From assembly GCA_003153215.1 (NCBI GenBank), contig PLXL01000023.1, positions 238-7,196 on the forward strand: DNA of 6,959 nucleotides, read 5' to 3'. Both the position numbers and the translations under genes were made by a program. Under the pieces are notes generated by a model that was not told the origin of the DNA, made no database searches, and was given only the letters and a program-made list of their open reading frames with translations. This document shows positions 1 through 6,501 of the stretch, piece by piece. This DNA comes from Candidatus Dormiibacterota bacterium. Its GTDB lineage: Bacteria; Chloroflexota; Dormibacteria; Aeolococcales; Aeolococcaceae. How positions within the stretch are numbered: the first letter of the stretch is position 1; each line of letters opens with the position of its first letter.

Positions 1-40
1 CTGATCAGTGCACCCGCACAGCCTCCTCGCAAGGTCATCC

Positions 41-762
41 TCAAGTCTCGCCTCGAGGTTCGCGGGTCGTCCGCCCCCGCGCCCGGCAGGGTGGCCCGCG
101 CCTCCTGAGTGTCAGGCGCTCCCAGCCGGACCTCGCGCGCTGACCCGGCGCGCCACCCGGGTTGTGGAGGGCATTCCGGGCAGCGGCCGCGAGGTGCTCG
201 CCCTGCTGGTCGTCAAGCGGAGGGCGGTCTCGAAGGAGGAGGGGATCCCAGCCGTCGGCGTGGGGAGGGCCGCCGAAGAAGGCCATCGCCCGCCCGCGGC
301 CCGGGAACGGCGAGGGCCAGGAATCGAGCCAGCCCGAGATCCGGGCTGGCGCCTCCGGGTGAGGTCCGGTCGGGGCCGCCTCCACGACCACCAGGGCGCG
401 GACGATCTCGGGGCGCCGCGAGGCGGCGACGAAGGCGACGATGCCGCCCACCGACTGGCCGACCAGGAAGAGCGGCTCTCCGGGCGCCATCTGCCCCGCG
501 ACCCGGGCGACGTCGTCGGCGTGGGCGGCCAGCGATGCATCCCCTGGGCGCCTCTCGCTGCCGCCGTGACCGCGCAGGTCGAATGCCAGGGGCCGCAGCT
601 CGCGTGGCAGGAGCTGCGCCACCCTCGACCACTCGCTCCCGTGGCCGGCGAGACCGTGGACGAAGAGCACGGGCGCCCCTCACCGCCGAAGTCGATGACA
701 CGGAGCCGAGCCCCGTCGCGACCCCGCACCACCGGGGTCCTCGTTCCGCGCGCCTCGGACAT
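41..762 (-). pseudogene. alpha/beta hydrolase, frameshifted and C-terminally degraded
   Basis: The ATG at 762 opens a frame reading MSEARGTRTPVVRGRDGARL and continuing RVIDFGGEG, a typical N-terminus of small alpha/beta-fold hydrolases. Near 670-675 the homology moves to the neighbouring frame, which reads VLFVHGLAGHGSEW (strand and oxyanion-hole HG motif), then FDLRGHGGSERRPGD, then the nucleophile elbow FLVGQSVGG (Ser in G-x-S-x-G), and WPSPFPGRGRAMAFFGG. The shift falls in a short C run and would be repaired by one extra C. Past about position 200 the sequence no longer resembles the family. The usual strand before the acidic residue and the final catalytic His are not visible, and the frame closes at 41 after about 242 codons in total, against about 260-290 for relatives. 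A GTG at 670 could open the second frame alone but would miss the first strand. The substrate cannot be inferred. A sequencing error could explain the frameshift but not the degraded end. Confidence 0.7.
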
Positions 763-773
763 CGCCAGCTAGT

Positions 774-935
774 CTACGGACCCATCCGGCGCAGCCCCGC
801 GGGCAGCTCGTCGAGGCTGTCACTGCGGGTATCGGCGACCGCGGCCTCGGGGCGGCGCGCCTGGAGACGCCGGCCCTCGTCGACGACGTCAGCGCCAGGC
901 GGCCCGTAGCCGAGCTCACCCCGGGATGAACGCGG
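774..935 (-). pseudogene. orphan C-terminal coding fragment, family uncertain
   Basis: A 53-codon open stretch has no start codon and lies between an in-frame TGA at 936-938 and a TAG at 774-776. Its end reads DEGRRLQARRPEAAVADTRS followed by DSLDELPAGLRRMGP. The composition and GC-rich wobble bases look coding rather than random. The ending resembles the tails of nicotinate phosphoribosyltransferases (basic GRRL segment, then a helix ending in LPAGLRRL), but I hold that assignment weakly. It stops 11 bases before the ATG of the broken hydrolase on the same strand, as in a former operon. The missing body suggests a deletion junction near 936. Confidence 0.3.
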
Positions 936-1104
936 TCAGCGTTCCCCCTCGACATCTCCTCGTCGGGCGTCCCCGCTCAGCGGCGCCGTGTTAGGCCGCT
1001 GCGTTTGCAGGCGAGTGGACGCGCGACGCACGTGAGAACTGCGACGCGCTCGGGGCTCTGGACCGCAGGGCGCGGGGGCCGGGAAGGTGCCGGCGAGAGC
1101 GGCT
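936..1104. other. intergenic stretch without recognisable gene
   Basis: Between the orphan fragment and the methyltransferase leader I see only short frames with no family resemblance. A GTTAGGCC heptamer-like site near 989 recalls an integron attC core, but it has no matching partner upstream. Any promoter for the methyltransferase should lie here, yet no convincing -35/-10 pair stands out. Confidence 0.4.
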
Positions 1105-1158
1105 ATGAGTGAGCAGCAGCGCCTCGGATGGCGTAGTTCGGGAGAATCTGCACCGTGA
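1105..1158 (+). CDS. possible 17-aa leader ORF coupled to the methyltransferase
   Basis: The ATG at 1105 opens a 17-codon ORF reading MSEQQRLGWRSSGESAP. Its TGA stop (1156-1158) overlaps the GTG start of the methyltransferase as GTGA, the classic arrangement for translational coupling. A purine stretch (GAGAG) sits a few bases upstream of the ATG. The peptide has no homology I recognise, and its reading frame is open further upstream without a start codon, so it may equally be the tail of an older gene or chance. No Trp, His or similar codon run suggests attenuation. Confidence 0.25.
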   Translation: MSEQQRLGWRSSGESAP

Positions 1159-1889
1159 CCACCAAGCGCCGCGGCCCGAGAGGGCGTGAGAGCGATGCCG
1201 AGTCAAGCAAGGACCTCCCACTGTTTCGTTCAACCCTGGAGCAAGAGACGCCGGAGGTGAGGAAGCGCTGGCGTGACCTGGTGCGAGACGGGTACGACGC
1301 CATCTCGTTTGCCTACCGCGACGACGAGGGCCGACCCAACAGCACGACGGACGAGCACACGGACCAATACCGAGCCTGGGTTGATGAGCTGGCGCTCATG
1401 GTGGAGCCCGGCAGCCGGGTGCTGGATCTCGGCTGCGGTGCGGGGCTCCCGACCACGAAGGAACTGGTCACGAGGGGATTCTCGGCGGTTGGTCTCGATA
1501 TCTCACCCGTGCAGATCGAGCGCGCCCAAAGGCTGGTGCCAGGTGCCGAGTTCATCTGCGCGGACATGGCAACCTGGGACACGGAGCCATCGTCGTTTGA
1601 TGCCGTGGTGGCCTTCTACTCCTTGATCCACGTCCCCGTGCGAGATCAGCGGGACCTGCTACCCCGTATTCGTCGCTGGCTGCGCCCGGATGGCGTTCTC
1701 CTTGCGGTCGTCGGCCACCGCAACTGGATGGGCATCGAAGACTACCTCGGAGCTCAAATGTTCTGGGATCACGCGGACGTTGCCACCTACCTACAGTGGT
1801 TCCAAGACGTCCGACTTATGCCAGTGTGGAACCGCTACATTCCGGAGGGAGCCAGTGGCCATGTGCTCGTCCTGGCTCGCGCCGTGTAA
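1155..1889 (+). CDS. class I SAM-dependent methyltransferase
   Basis: This 244-aa cytosolic protein has a complete Rossmann methyltransferase core. Motif I VLDLGCGAGLP lies at about residues 89-99, the acidic post-I strand VGLDISPVQIERAQ at 112-125, motif II with ADMATWDTEPSSFDAVVAFY near 136-155 followed by SLIHVP, and motif III RWLRPDGVLL near 174-183. SAM binding is therefore well supported. The C-terminal part (GHRNW, a WDHAD segment, IPEGASGHVLVLAR) matches the UbiE/Methyltransf_11-25-type small-molecule methyltransferases, but the substrate is unknown. The GTG start at 1155 has GGGAG at 1140-1144 with a 10-nt spacer. It adds about 45 mostly charged residues before the usual domain start (VRDGYDAISFAYR), so a later start is possible. 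It stands alone on its strand, possibly coupled to the short leader ORF. The downstream 170 bp show no terminator hairpin of note. Confidence 0.85.
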   Translation: MTTKRRGPRGRESDAESSKDLPLFRSTLEQETPEVRKRWRDLVRDGYDAISFAYRDDEGRPNSTTDEHTDQYRAWVDELALMVEPGSRVLDLGCGAGLPTTKELVTRGFSAVGLDISPVQIERAQRLVPGAEFICADMATWDTEPSSFDAVVAFYSLIHVPVRDQRDLLPRIRRWLRPDGVLLAVVGHRNWMGIEDYLGAQMFWDHADVATYLQWFQDVRLMPVWNRYIPEGASGHVLVLARAV

Positions 1890-2061
1890 CACGCCAACCC
1901 GCCACGATCGGCAGATCCCTTCGATGGTCCATGAGGAGAACGTCTCTCCGCAGTTTCCCTCTGTGCCGGGCGGGTGGAGACACCCTGCGGTGCCGGTCGA
2001 TCCAGATCACACTCTCGGTCACAGGGTCATCTTCGAATCGGCCGCGTGAGGTTGCTAACTG
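1890..2061. other. intergenic stretch, nothing recognised
   Basis: About 170 bp between the methyltransferase stop and the mazF relic. Short frames exist on both strands but none resembles a known protein. A 5-bp GTCTC/GAGAC pairing around 1951-1981 is too weak to call a terminator. The right edge carries one copy of a short direct repeat (TGCTAACT, 2053-2060). Confidence 0.4.
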
Positions 2062-2235
2062 TCAGAGCTCGAGCACTTGGCGCAGTCCCTCGTCGATCTC
2101 GCGAACGAGCGGGAGTGGGAGCCGACCCACGCGGGTGTCGAGGTCGTCCTTGTCAAGGGTCAGTAGTTGGGTGAGGTTCACCACGGAGTCGCGGTCGAGT
2201 TCAGCTGTGGGCGGCGCTGTATGTGCTAACTTCAG
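2053..2235. repeat. short direct repeat flanking the mazF remnant
   Basis: TGCTAACTGTCAG at 2053-2065 and TGCTAACTTCAG at 2224-2235 share eight consecutive bases and then TCAG after a one-base gap. One copy spans the mazF stop codon and the other forms the centre of the antitoxin operator. They bracket the fragment almost exactly. Possible readings are a duplicated operator half, a footprint of illegitimate recombination between short repeats, or chance. Confidence 0.35.
2062..2205 (-). pseudogene. mazF: MazF/PemK-family toxin, C-terminal remnant only
   Basis: The minus-strand frame ending at 2062 reads ELDRDSVVNLTQLLTLDKDD, then LDTRVGRLPLPLVREIDEGL and RQVLEL. This is the signature end of MazF endoribonuclease toxins: the D-S-V-(V/A)-N strand, the Q-L-x-T-x-D-K segment, the R-x-G-R-L motif, and the last helix containing (I/V)DEGLRxVL. 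About 48 codons remain of the usual 105-120. The N-terminal barrel, with the strand-loop that binds RNA and the start codon, is absent. The homology stops near 2205, where the upstream region of the vapBC-type pair begins, and no mazE is present. I infer a dead fragment left by deletion or by arrival of the neighbouring module. The open frame continues upstream through the antitoxin only by chance. Confidence 0.75.
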
Positions 2236-2240
2236 CACAT
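2221..2240 (+). promoter_or_regulatory. palindromic operator overlapping the antitoxin start
   Basis: ATGTGCT (2221-2227) and AGCACAT (2234-2240) form a perfect 7-bp inverted repeat with a 6-bp centre. The right arm contains the first two bases of the antitoxin ATG. Ribbon-helix-helix antitoxins bind such palindromes as dimers and repress their own operon, so autoregulation is the natural inference. No Shine-Dalgarno lies before the ATG, so the message may be leaderless. Confidence 0.6.
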
Positions 2241-2478
2241 GAGAATGCACATAGAGTTGGAGGACAGCTTCGTGGCCCAGATCGACCGCCGCGCCGGAGC
2301 CAGGGGGCGCAGCCAGTTCGTCCGTCAGGCGGTGGCGGCGGCCCTCGTGGCGGAGGAGCGCTGGGACAGCCTCCTGTCGGCTCGAGGAAGCATCGCTGCG
2401 ACGGGTCACGAGTGGGACGCCGACGCCGCGGGGTGGGTGCGACAGCAGCGCCGCGGTGATCGACGCCGGACGGGCTAG
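2239..2478 (+). CDS. vapB: ribbon-helix-helix antitoxin of a vapBC-type module
   Basis: This 79-aa protein has an N-terminal ribbon-helix-helix DNA-binding domain. The strand MRMHIELEDS (residues 1-10) pairs in the dimer, helix A is FVAQIDRRAG, the turn is ARGRSQ, and helix B is FVRQAVAAALVAEERW (about 27-42). The tail, with GSIAATGHEWDADAAGWVRQ, is the usual flexible, Trp-containing toxin-binding segment of RHH antitoxins paired with PIN toxins. The ATG at 2239 lies inside the operator palindrome. A second ATG two codons later would also be acceptable. There is no ribosome-binding site, which fits leaderless initiation. It lies directly upstream of the PIN toxin with a 4-bp gap, which supports co-translation. 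Expected role: neutralise the toxin and, with it, repress the operon. Confidence 0.85.
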   Translation: MRMHIELEDSFVAQIDRRAGARGRSQFVRQAVAAALVAEERWDSLLSARGSIAATGHEWDADAAGWVRQQRRGDRRRTG

Positions 2479-2482
2479 TGGC

Positions 2483-2872
2483 GTGAGGGTCCTGCTGGAC
2501 ACGACGGTGCTGATCGACATCCTCCGCGGCCGGCCTGCGGGAGACCGGCTGATGGACCTCCGGCGTAACGGTGACCAGCCGTGCACCACGGCCATCAACG
2601 TCGAGGAGGTGGCGCGGGGTCTGCGGCCGCGCGAGCGCTCAGCGGCCAGCCGCCTCATCGCCGGCCTGGAGATCCTGCCGCTCGGGTCACCCGCGGGATG
2701 GCGGGCGGGGGTCTGGCGGCAGGAGCACGCAGGTCACGGGATCACCCTCTCCCAAGCCGACTGCCTCATTGCCGCCGCAGCGTTCGAGGCGGGAGCGCAA
2801 CTGGCCACCGGCAACCCGAGGGACTTTCCGATGGCGGGGCTGTCTGTCGACCACTGGCCGGTCGGGGAGTAG
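2483..2872 (+). CDS. vapC: PIN-domain ribonuclease toxin (VapC family)
   Basis: This 129-aa toxin has all four acidic positions of the PIN metal site: Asp6 in VLLDTTVLID, Glu42 in NVEEVARG, Asp93 in LSQADCLIAAAA, and Asp114 in LATGNPRDFP. VapC enzymes are Mg-dependent RNases that usually cleave tRNA or the rRNA sarcin-ricin loop. The target cannot be read from sequence. I prefer the GTG at 2483 because it places the catalytic strand at the very N-terminus, as in the family, and starts 4 bp after the antitoxin stop. A GTG at 2456 would add nine residues and overlap the antitoxin. No strong ribosome-binding site is present, so translation probably depends on coupling. The protein appears intact and the pair is plausibly functional. 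It converges on the large minus-strand gene. Confidence 0.87.
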   Translation: MRVLLDTTVLIDILRGRPAGDRLMDLRRNGDQPCTTAINVEEVARGLRPRERSAASRLIAGLEILPLGSPAGWRAGVWRQEHAGHGITLSQADCLIAAAAFEAGAQLATGNPRDFPMAGLSVDHWPVGE

Positions 2873-2886
2873 CCGGCGGTAGCCGG

Positions 2887-2928
2887 GCCCCCTCGGGGCT
2901 CCGATAGGCGATCGACGTGTTCGTCGAT
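2887..2928. other. two hairpins after the toxin gene
   Basis: GCCCC/GGGGC pair at 2887-2899 with a 3-nt loop. ATCGACG (2911-2917) and CGTCGAT (2922-2928) form a perfect 7-bp stem with a TGTT loop. Neither is followed by a T run. They may contribute to termination of the toxin operon or be part of the structured spacer leading into the adjacent palindromic element. Confidence 0.35.
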
Positions 2929-2942
2929 GGCGTGCCGGAGGC

Positions 2943-3060
2943 CTAGCAGGTGCTGAAGAACCCCCGGCGAGGGATGTCGTTCCCAGACCGGTGAGGCGAC
3001 GCACGCATCGCCGAGGATGGGGGCGGCAGGACCGTCGGGGGTTCTTCCGCACCCTGCTAG
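2943..3060. repeat. 118-bp imperfect palindrome bounded by CTAG (MITE-like or bidirectional terminator)
   Basis: The left arm (2943-2969) begins CTAGCAGGTGCTGAAGAAC and continues CCCCGGCG. The right arm (3033-3060), read on the minus strand, begins CTAGCAGGGTGCGGAAGAAC and continues CCCCGACG. The arms differ by about two substitutions and one inserted base over 27-28 nt, and enclose 63 nt. Inside are smaller pairings, GGGA/TCCC at 2971-2984 and GGCGA/TCGCC near 2995-3012. Each end is CTAG, which could be a 4-bp target duplication around CAGG(G)TGC terminal repeats, or part of the repeat itself. The element lies between convergent genes, and its right edge supplies the TAG stop of the large gene. 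No transposase is encoded. A structured RNA or a strong two-way terminator are alternatives. Confidence 0.6.
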
Positions 3061-6000
3061 ATGTCGCGGGGAGAGATCCCATAGACGTCGAGCCGCCGCA
3101 CCGTCCCCCGTCGCTCGAAGATGGCGGCGCTGGTCTCGGCGTCGAGCCTGAGGCCGTCCGCAGTGCGGCGCAGGCCGTCGGCAGAGGTGATCTCGATGCG
3201 CGACGGCCCCGATCGGTGCGCCACCACGGGCGCCTGGCAGATCGTGAAGGCCAGCGTGCCAGGATCGAGATCGAGGGTGCACTCCTCGCCGTCGACATCG
3301 AAGAGGCGGAACGTCCTCGCCTCCTCCAGGAACTCGTCGCGCACCACGAGGTGGGCGTGGAAGGCCAGCCGCCCGCCCTCGAGGGCAACCCCCATCTCGC
3401 CAAGTCGCGCGATCAGATCCTCTTTCACCTGGCCGGTCATCCCGGGCTGCTGAGCTCCCGCGAAACTGGGCGTGTGGGAATAGGGATCCGTGGGCATGGC
3501 GCCGTAGACCTCCGGCGGCTTGTGGACGCCGATGCCGTCTCGGATCGCCAGGTAGTGGCGTCGGAGGCGCTCGACAACCGCGACGTCCTCACCGGCTCGG
3601 GCGGCGCGGTCCATCACCTCCTGAACTGCGACCAGGAGCTTCGACACCATGTGCCAGTAGATGCACCCCAGTCCCTCGTACTTGAAGAACGTCCCGGATC
3701 GGCCGGTGAAGGACTGGTGATCGAACACCTCCTCGTACAGCGCGAGGATCTGCGCGTGTTCCTCTTCCGACAGCTCGAGCGGCGCGAGTGCCTCTCTGAG
3801 CACCTGGCCGTTGTGAAAAGCCGGGTTGAAGTGCACCTTGCCGTTGACATCCCTCGCCACGATGCGCCGGTCGCCCCGTTCCACCATCTCGACCAGCGTT
3901 CTCGAGCTGGTCAGGTCCGCAACGGGAATGTTGTTCTTCTCCAAGAAGCCCGGAAGCTTCCGATCCGGATACAGCAGATAACTGTCCTGGTCGGCGCGAT
4001 AAAGCTTGCTGCTCCGGAGCGCGTCGAGCAGGGCGGCCGATTCGTCGGCGGAGAGCGCGCCCGAGCTGAGCACCGCCACCTGGCCTTCGAGCATCTCGTA
4101 CAGATGCCGGATCACGATCTCGTCGCCGGCCACCTTCATCAGGTTGTAGGCGTGATAGAGCCCGTCTGCCCGGCGGTTGGCGTGGATGGAGTGGTCGATG
4201 TGGCGAAGGGCCACGTCGCAGAACCCATCCAGCTGGGTGAGGGTCAGCGACGTTCTCCGTCCCGAGAAACCCGCCGCGTAGAGAGCGGCCCGGTAGTCGC
4301 CGCCGGCCGCCCCCAGCGCATCCAGGACCTTCTTGCGATCGCCATTCGAGACGGGACCGCCGAGCAGATTCGCATTCTCCACCAGCGTGTGCGCCACCCG
4401 GTGAAAGGCGTCGGCGACCTGCGAGGAGACCTCGATCCCCGGCGCGCCGGCGGTGACGAAGAGAGCCCGGCAGAGCTCCACGAGGCGGCGCAGGTAGCAG
4501 AGCGTCACCACCGAGACGCCGTATCCGACCAGCGCGTTGTTGCCGTCGTTCCACTCCGGCCTCTGCGTGTTCATCCACAGGCCGGCCTCAGGGATGTAGT
4601 TGAAGAGCCGGGCCAGCACCAGAACCAGCAGCTTCTCGGTCAAGTTCACGCGGTAGGGTGTCCCATCCGCGCCCGGAAGGCTCTTCCCGTCCCCCCCCAT
4701 CGCGCCGGCACGCCGCCGGATCTCGCGATTCAGGGCAGCATCGAACTCAATGGTGTGCCGCGGATCGGCGAGGAGCGCGTCATAGGGCTTGATCCGATAG
4801 GGGATATCGGCATACGTGAACACGCGCCGTGCGAGCAGTCCCGATAGGGTACCCGGATGGTAGCGTGCCGAGAGCTCGAGCAGCCTCAGGAGGTAGACGA
4901 TCTGGTGGTCGCCCCAGTAGCCGATGTTGGACCAGGCGTCGTTGGGATCGAGCACCTCCCAGTCGAAACCGTCACGCATGATGCGGTAGGGGTTGTGCCC
5001 GTCAGCCGTCGATGCATCGACGAACTTGAAGATCATGCTCTCGATGTAGCCGGGAAACGAGAGCGCCAGCGCCTCCCAATTCTGGAAGATGTCACGCCAG
5101 TTGCCCTGGTAGTTGAGGATCCTCTCGCCATGCTCTCCCTTGACCTCGATGGCGAAGCTGTTCCAAGGGCGAGTGGGATCGCCGTGACGACGGCTGAAGG
5201 TCAGAGGCAGGTACTCGCGTGTCAGGCGCTCGAGATCCGGGTCATCCTGGTCGCGCGCCAGCTCCAGGAGGCGTCCATGCTGGAGCTCTTCCGGTAGCGC
5301 TGCCAGAAAGACGGCCTGCCGCGCCGACACGGTCCGGCTTGCCTTGGCGATGAACGTCGTTAGGTCCGACCGCGAGATCTGGTATCCGCTGCTCGGTGTT
5401 CCACCTCGCATGACGTTGAACATCGCATCCGAGAAGTGCCGCCAGGTGCTGAGGTCGTCGGCGGTGCGCTGGAGGCCGTCGGCGCCGGCCACGACCCGGA
5501 CCAGGTTCCGCGTGCCGCGCTCGACGTCCTCGTCGAGTTGGATGTGCAGGTTCGCGCCGGACGTCAGGAACTGGAGCGCGAGCGCGACGTCAGCCGCATC
5601 CTGATCGACCTCCGCCACCAGGCTCCACTCTCTGCGCTCTTCCCCGGCAAGGGCGAGTTGCGTGCTGATGAAATATGCGCCGCGCCGGCCCCGGATGAGC
5701 GTCTCCTCGTCGACCCCGAGGCCCCGCCGGAAGCGGTCAAGCTGCTCTGAGCAGAGGAGTCGCCGCGGGGCGTCGATGCCCTCCGACCACACCGTGGTCG
5801 CTCCCAGGGCCTCGTTGGGCTCGGACCCGTCGGTCGGGATCGAGCTGAGCCGGAACAGACCCAGACCGGTGGTGGGCTCGAGCTCATTCACCTTGTACCC
5901 GTCAGCGAGCGTGCTGAACTCCAACTGGAACCGGCGTGTGAGGCCGTCGGGCACCAGGTTCTGGATGCCGTCCAGGACCTCCACGTGCACCGGCTCCGGG

Positions 6001-6500
6001 GTCTGGTTGAGCAAGGCGGCGCGACGGACGAAACCGAATCGGTCGCTCGACATCCAGGCGCAGAAGAAGGACAGCCCCAAGTCGTGGTTGATCTCCTCGA
6101 AGACGCACTTGTTGCTGTAGACGCTCTTGGACAGGCTGCGGGAGATCCGATACAGGCCCTCATACCGTGGCGAAAAGGGCTCCCACAGCGCGACCTTCCC
6201 ACCGCGAGTGACCAGGAGAAGGGTCTTGCCGCCGGTCTGGTCCTGGCTGTCGTGGATGCGGTCATCGGTGTAGTAGGGGAAGAGAGCGTGGTCCGGATCG
6301 CGGCGGCCGGCGGTGAGAGCTCCCGTGCTCGAGAGGAACATCCAGTGATCCGAATCGCTGACCAGGCTCATCAGGAAGGGCGGCATCGCGTCGTAGTTGA
6401 CGATGCGATAGAAGGGCTCGCCTCCGATCTCGACGAGGCCGCCTTCCACCGCGGCCGGACGGGGATGCAAAGTCGCCTTGCCGACCGAAGCCCTGATCAC
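3057..6500 (-). CDS. large GH94/GH149/GH161-like carbohydrate phosphorylase-type protein, substrate unknown
   Basis: This 1,147-aa protein has no signal peptide or membrane segment, so it is presumably cytoplasmic. The architecture looks like inverting glycoside phosphorylases. An N-terminal beta-sandwich comes first (about 25-340; FLMSLVSDSDHWMFLSSTGA recalls the family's NPRFGFLVSESGAGYTW segment, then a LWEPFSPRYEG turn). A linker follows, then an (alpha/alpha)6 barrel with NYQGNWRDIFQNWEAL (463-478), DPNDAWSNIGYWGDHQIVYL (518-537), PEWNDGNNALVGYGVS (648-663) and YHAYNLM (782-788). Late motifs are KYEGLGCIYWHM (940-951) and DPYSHTPSFAGAQQPGMTGQ (1005-1024), and the protein ends in a beta-rich tail. 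The WNDGNN segment aligns in style with the GH94 (G)DWNDGMN catalytic region, but the residue before Trp is Glu, and (Y/F)RDxxQD appears as WRDIFQN. Phosphorolysis is therefore inferred only. The start is the GTG at 6500, with GAGG about 9 nt upstream; an in-frame stop at 6528-6530 rules out a longer frame. The stop falls exactly at the palindromic element. Confidence 0.65.
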   Translation of the reverse strand: MIRASVGKATLHPRPAAVEGGLVEIGGEPFYRIVNYDAMPPFLMSLVSDSDHWMFLSSTGALTAGRRDPDHALFPYYTDDRIHDSQDQTGGKTLLLVTRGGKVALWEPFSPRYEGLYRISRSLSKSVYSNKCVFEEINHDLGLSFFCAWMSSDRFGFVRRAALLNQTPEPVHVEVLDGIQNLVPDGLTRRFQLEFSTLADGYKVNELEPTTGLGLFRLSSIPTDGSEPNEALGATTVWSEGIDAPRRLLCSEQLDRFRRGLGVDEETLIRGRRGAYFISTQLALAGEERREWSLVAEVDQDAADVALALQFLTSGANLHIQLDEDVERGTRNLVRVVAGADGLQRTADDLSTWRHFSDAMFNVMRGGTPSSGYQISRSDLTTFIAKASRTVSARQAVFLAALPEELQHGRLLELARDQDDPDLERLTREYLPLTFSRRHGDPTRPWNSFAIEVKGEHGERILNYQGNWRDIFQNWEALALSFPGYIESMIFKFVDASTADGHNPYRIMRDGFDWEVLDPNDAWSNIGYWGDHQIVYLLRLLELSARYHPGTLSGLLARRVFTYADIPYRIKPYDALLADPRHTIEFDAALNREIRRRAGAMGGDGKSLPGADGTPYRVNLTEKLLVLVLARLFNYIPEAGLWMNTQRPEWNDGNNALVGYGVSVVTLCYLRRLVELCRALFVTAGAPGIEVSSQVADAFHRVAHTLVENANLLGGPVSNGDRKKVLDALGAAGGDYRAALYAAGFSGRRTSLTLTQLDGFCDVALRHIDHSIHANRRADGLYHAYNLMKVAGDEIVIRHLYEMLEGQVAVLSSGALSADESAALLDALRSSKLYRADQDSYLLYPDRKLPGFLEKNNIPVADLTSSRTLVEMVERGDRRIVARDVNGKVHFNPAFHNGQVLREALAPLELSEEEHAQILALYEEVFDHQSFTGRSGTFFKYEGLGCIYWHMVSKLLVAVQEVMDRAARAGEDVAVVERLRRHYLAIRDGIGVHKPPEVYGAMPTDPYSHTPSFAGAQQPGMTGQVKEDLIARLGEMGVALEGGRLAFHAHLVVRDEFLEEARTFRLFDVDGEECTLDLDPGTLAFTICQAPVVAHRSGPSRIEITSADGLRRTADGLRLDAETSAAIFERRGTVRRLDVYGISPRDI

Positions 6501-6501
6501 C

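Noticed and set aside
8..772. 254-codon plus-strand open frame opposite the hydrolase
   Set aside because: Low-complexity Arg/Pro/Gly translation mirrors the minus-strand hydrolase, which has clear family motifs.
985..1000. GTTAGGCC as an integron attC core
   Set aside because: No matching YYYAAC partner with inner repeats lies within 60-130 bp upstream, and no integrase or second attC follows the methyltransferase.
2223..2459. Alternative 78-codon frame over the antitoxin
   Set aside because: The frame at 2239 carries the ribbon-helix-helix pattern and leads directly into the toxin gene; this one is a Gly/Pro/Arg-rich shadow.
2734..3056. Minus-strand frame through the spacer reading LQHLLGLRHAIDEHVDRL
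   Set aside because: It looks protein-like, but it comes from palindromic DNA (the ATCGACG hairpin and the repeat arm) and has no start or family match. I cannot exclude a transposase scrap.
2991..4847. 618-codon open frame on the plus strand
   Set aside because: It is the antisense shadow of the large minus-strand gene. High GC keeps the opposite frame open. The translation is rich in Arg, His and Val with no family motif, while the minus frame has coherent enzyme motifs.
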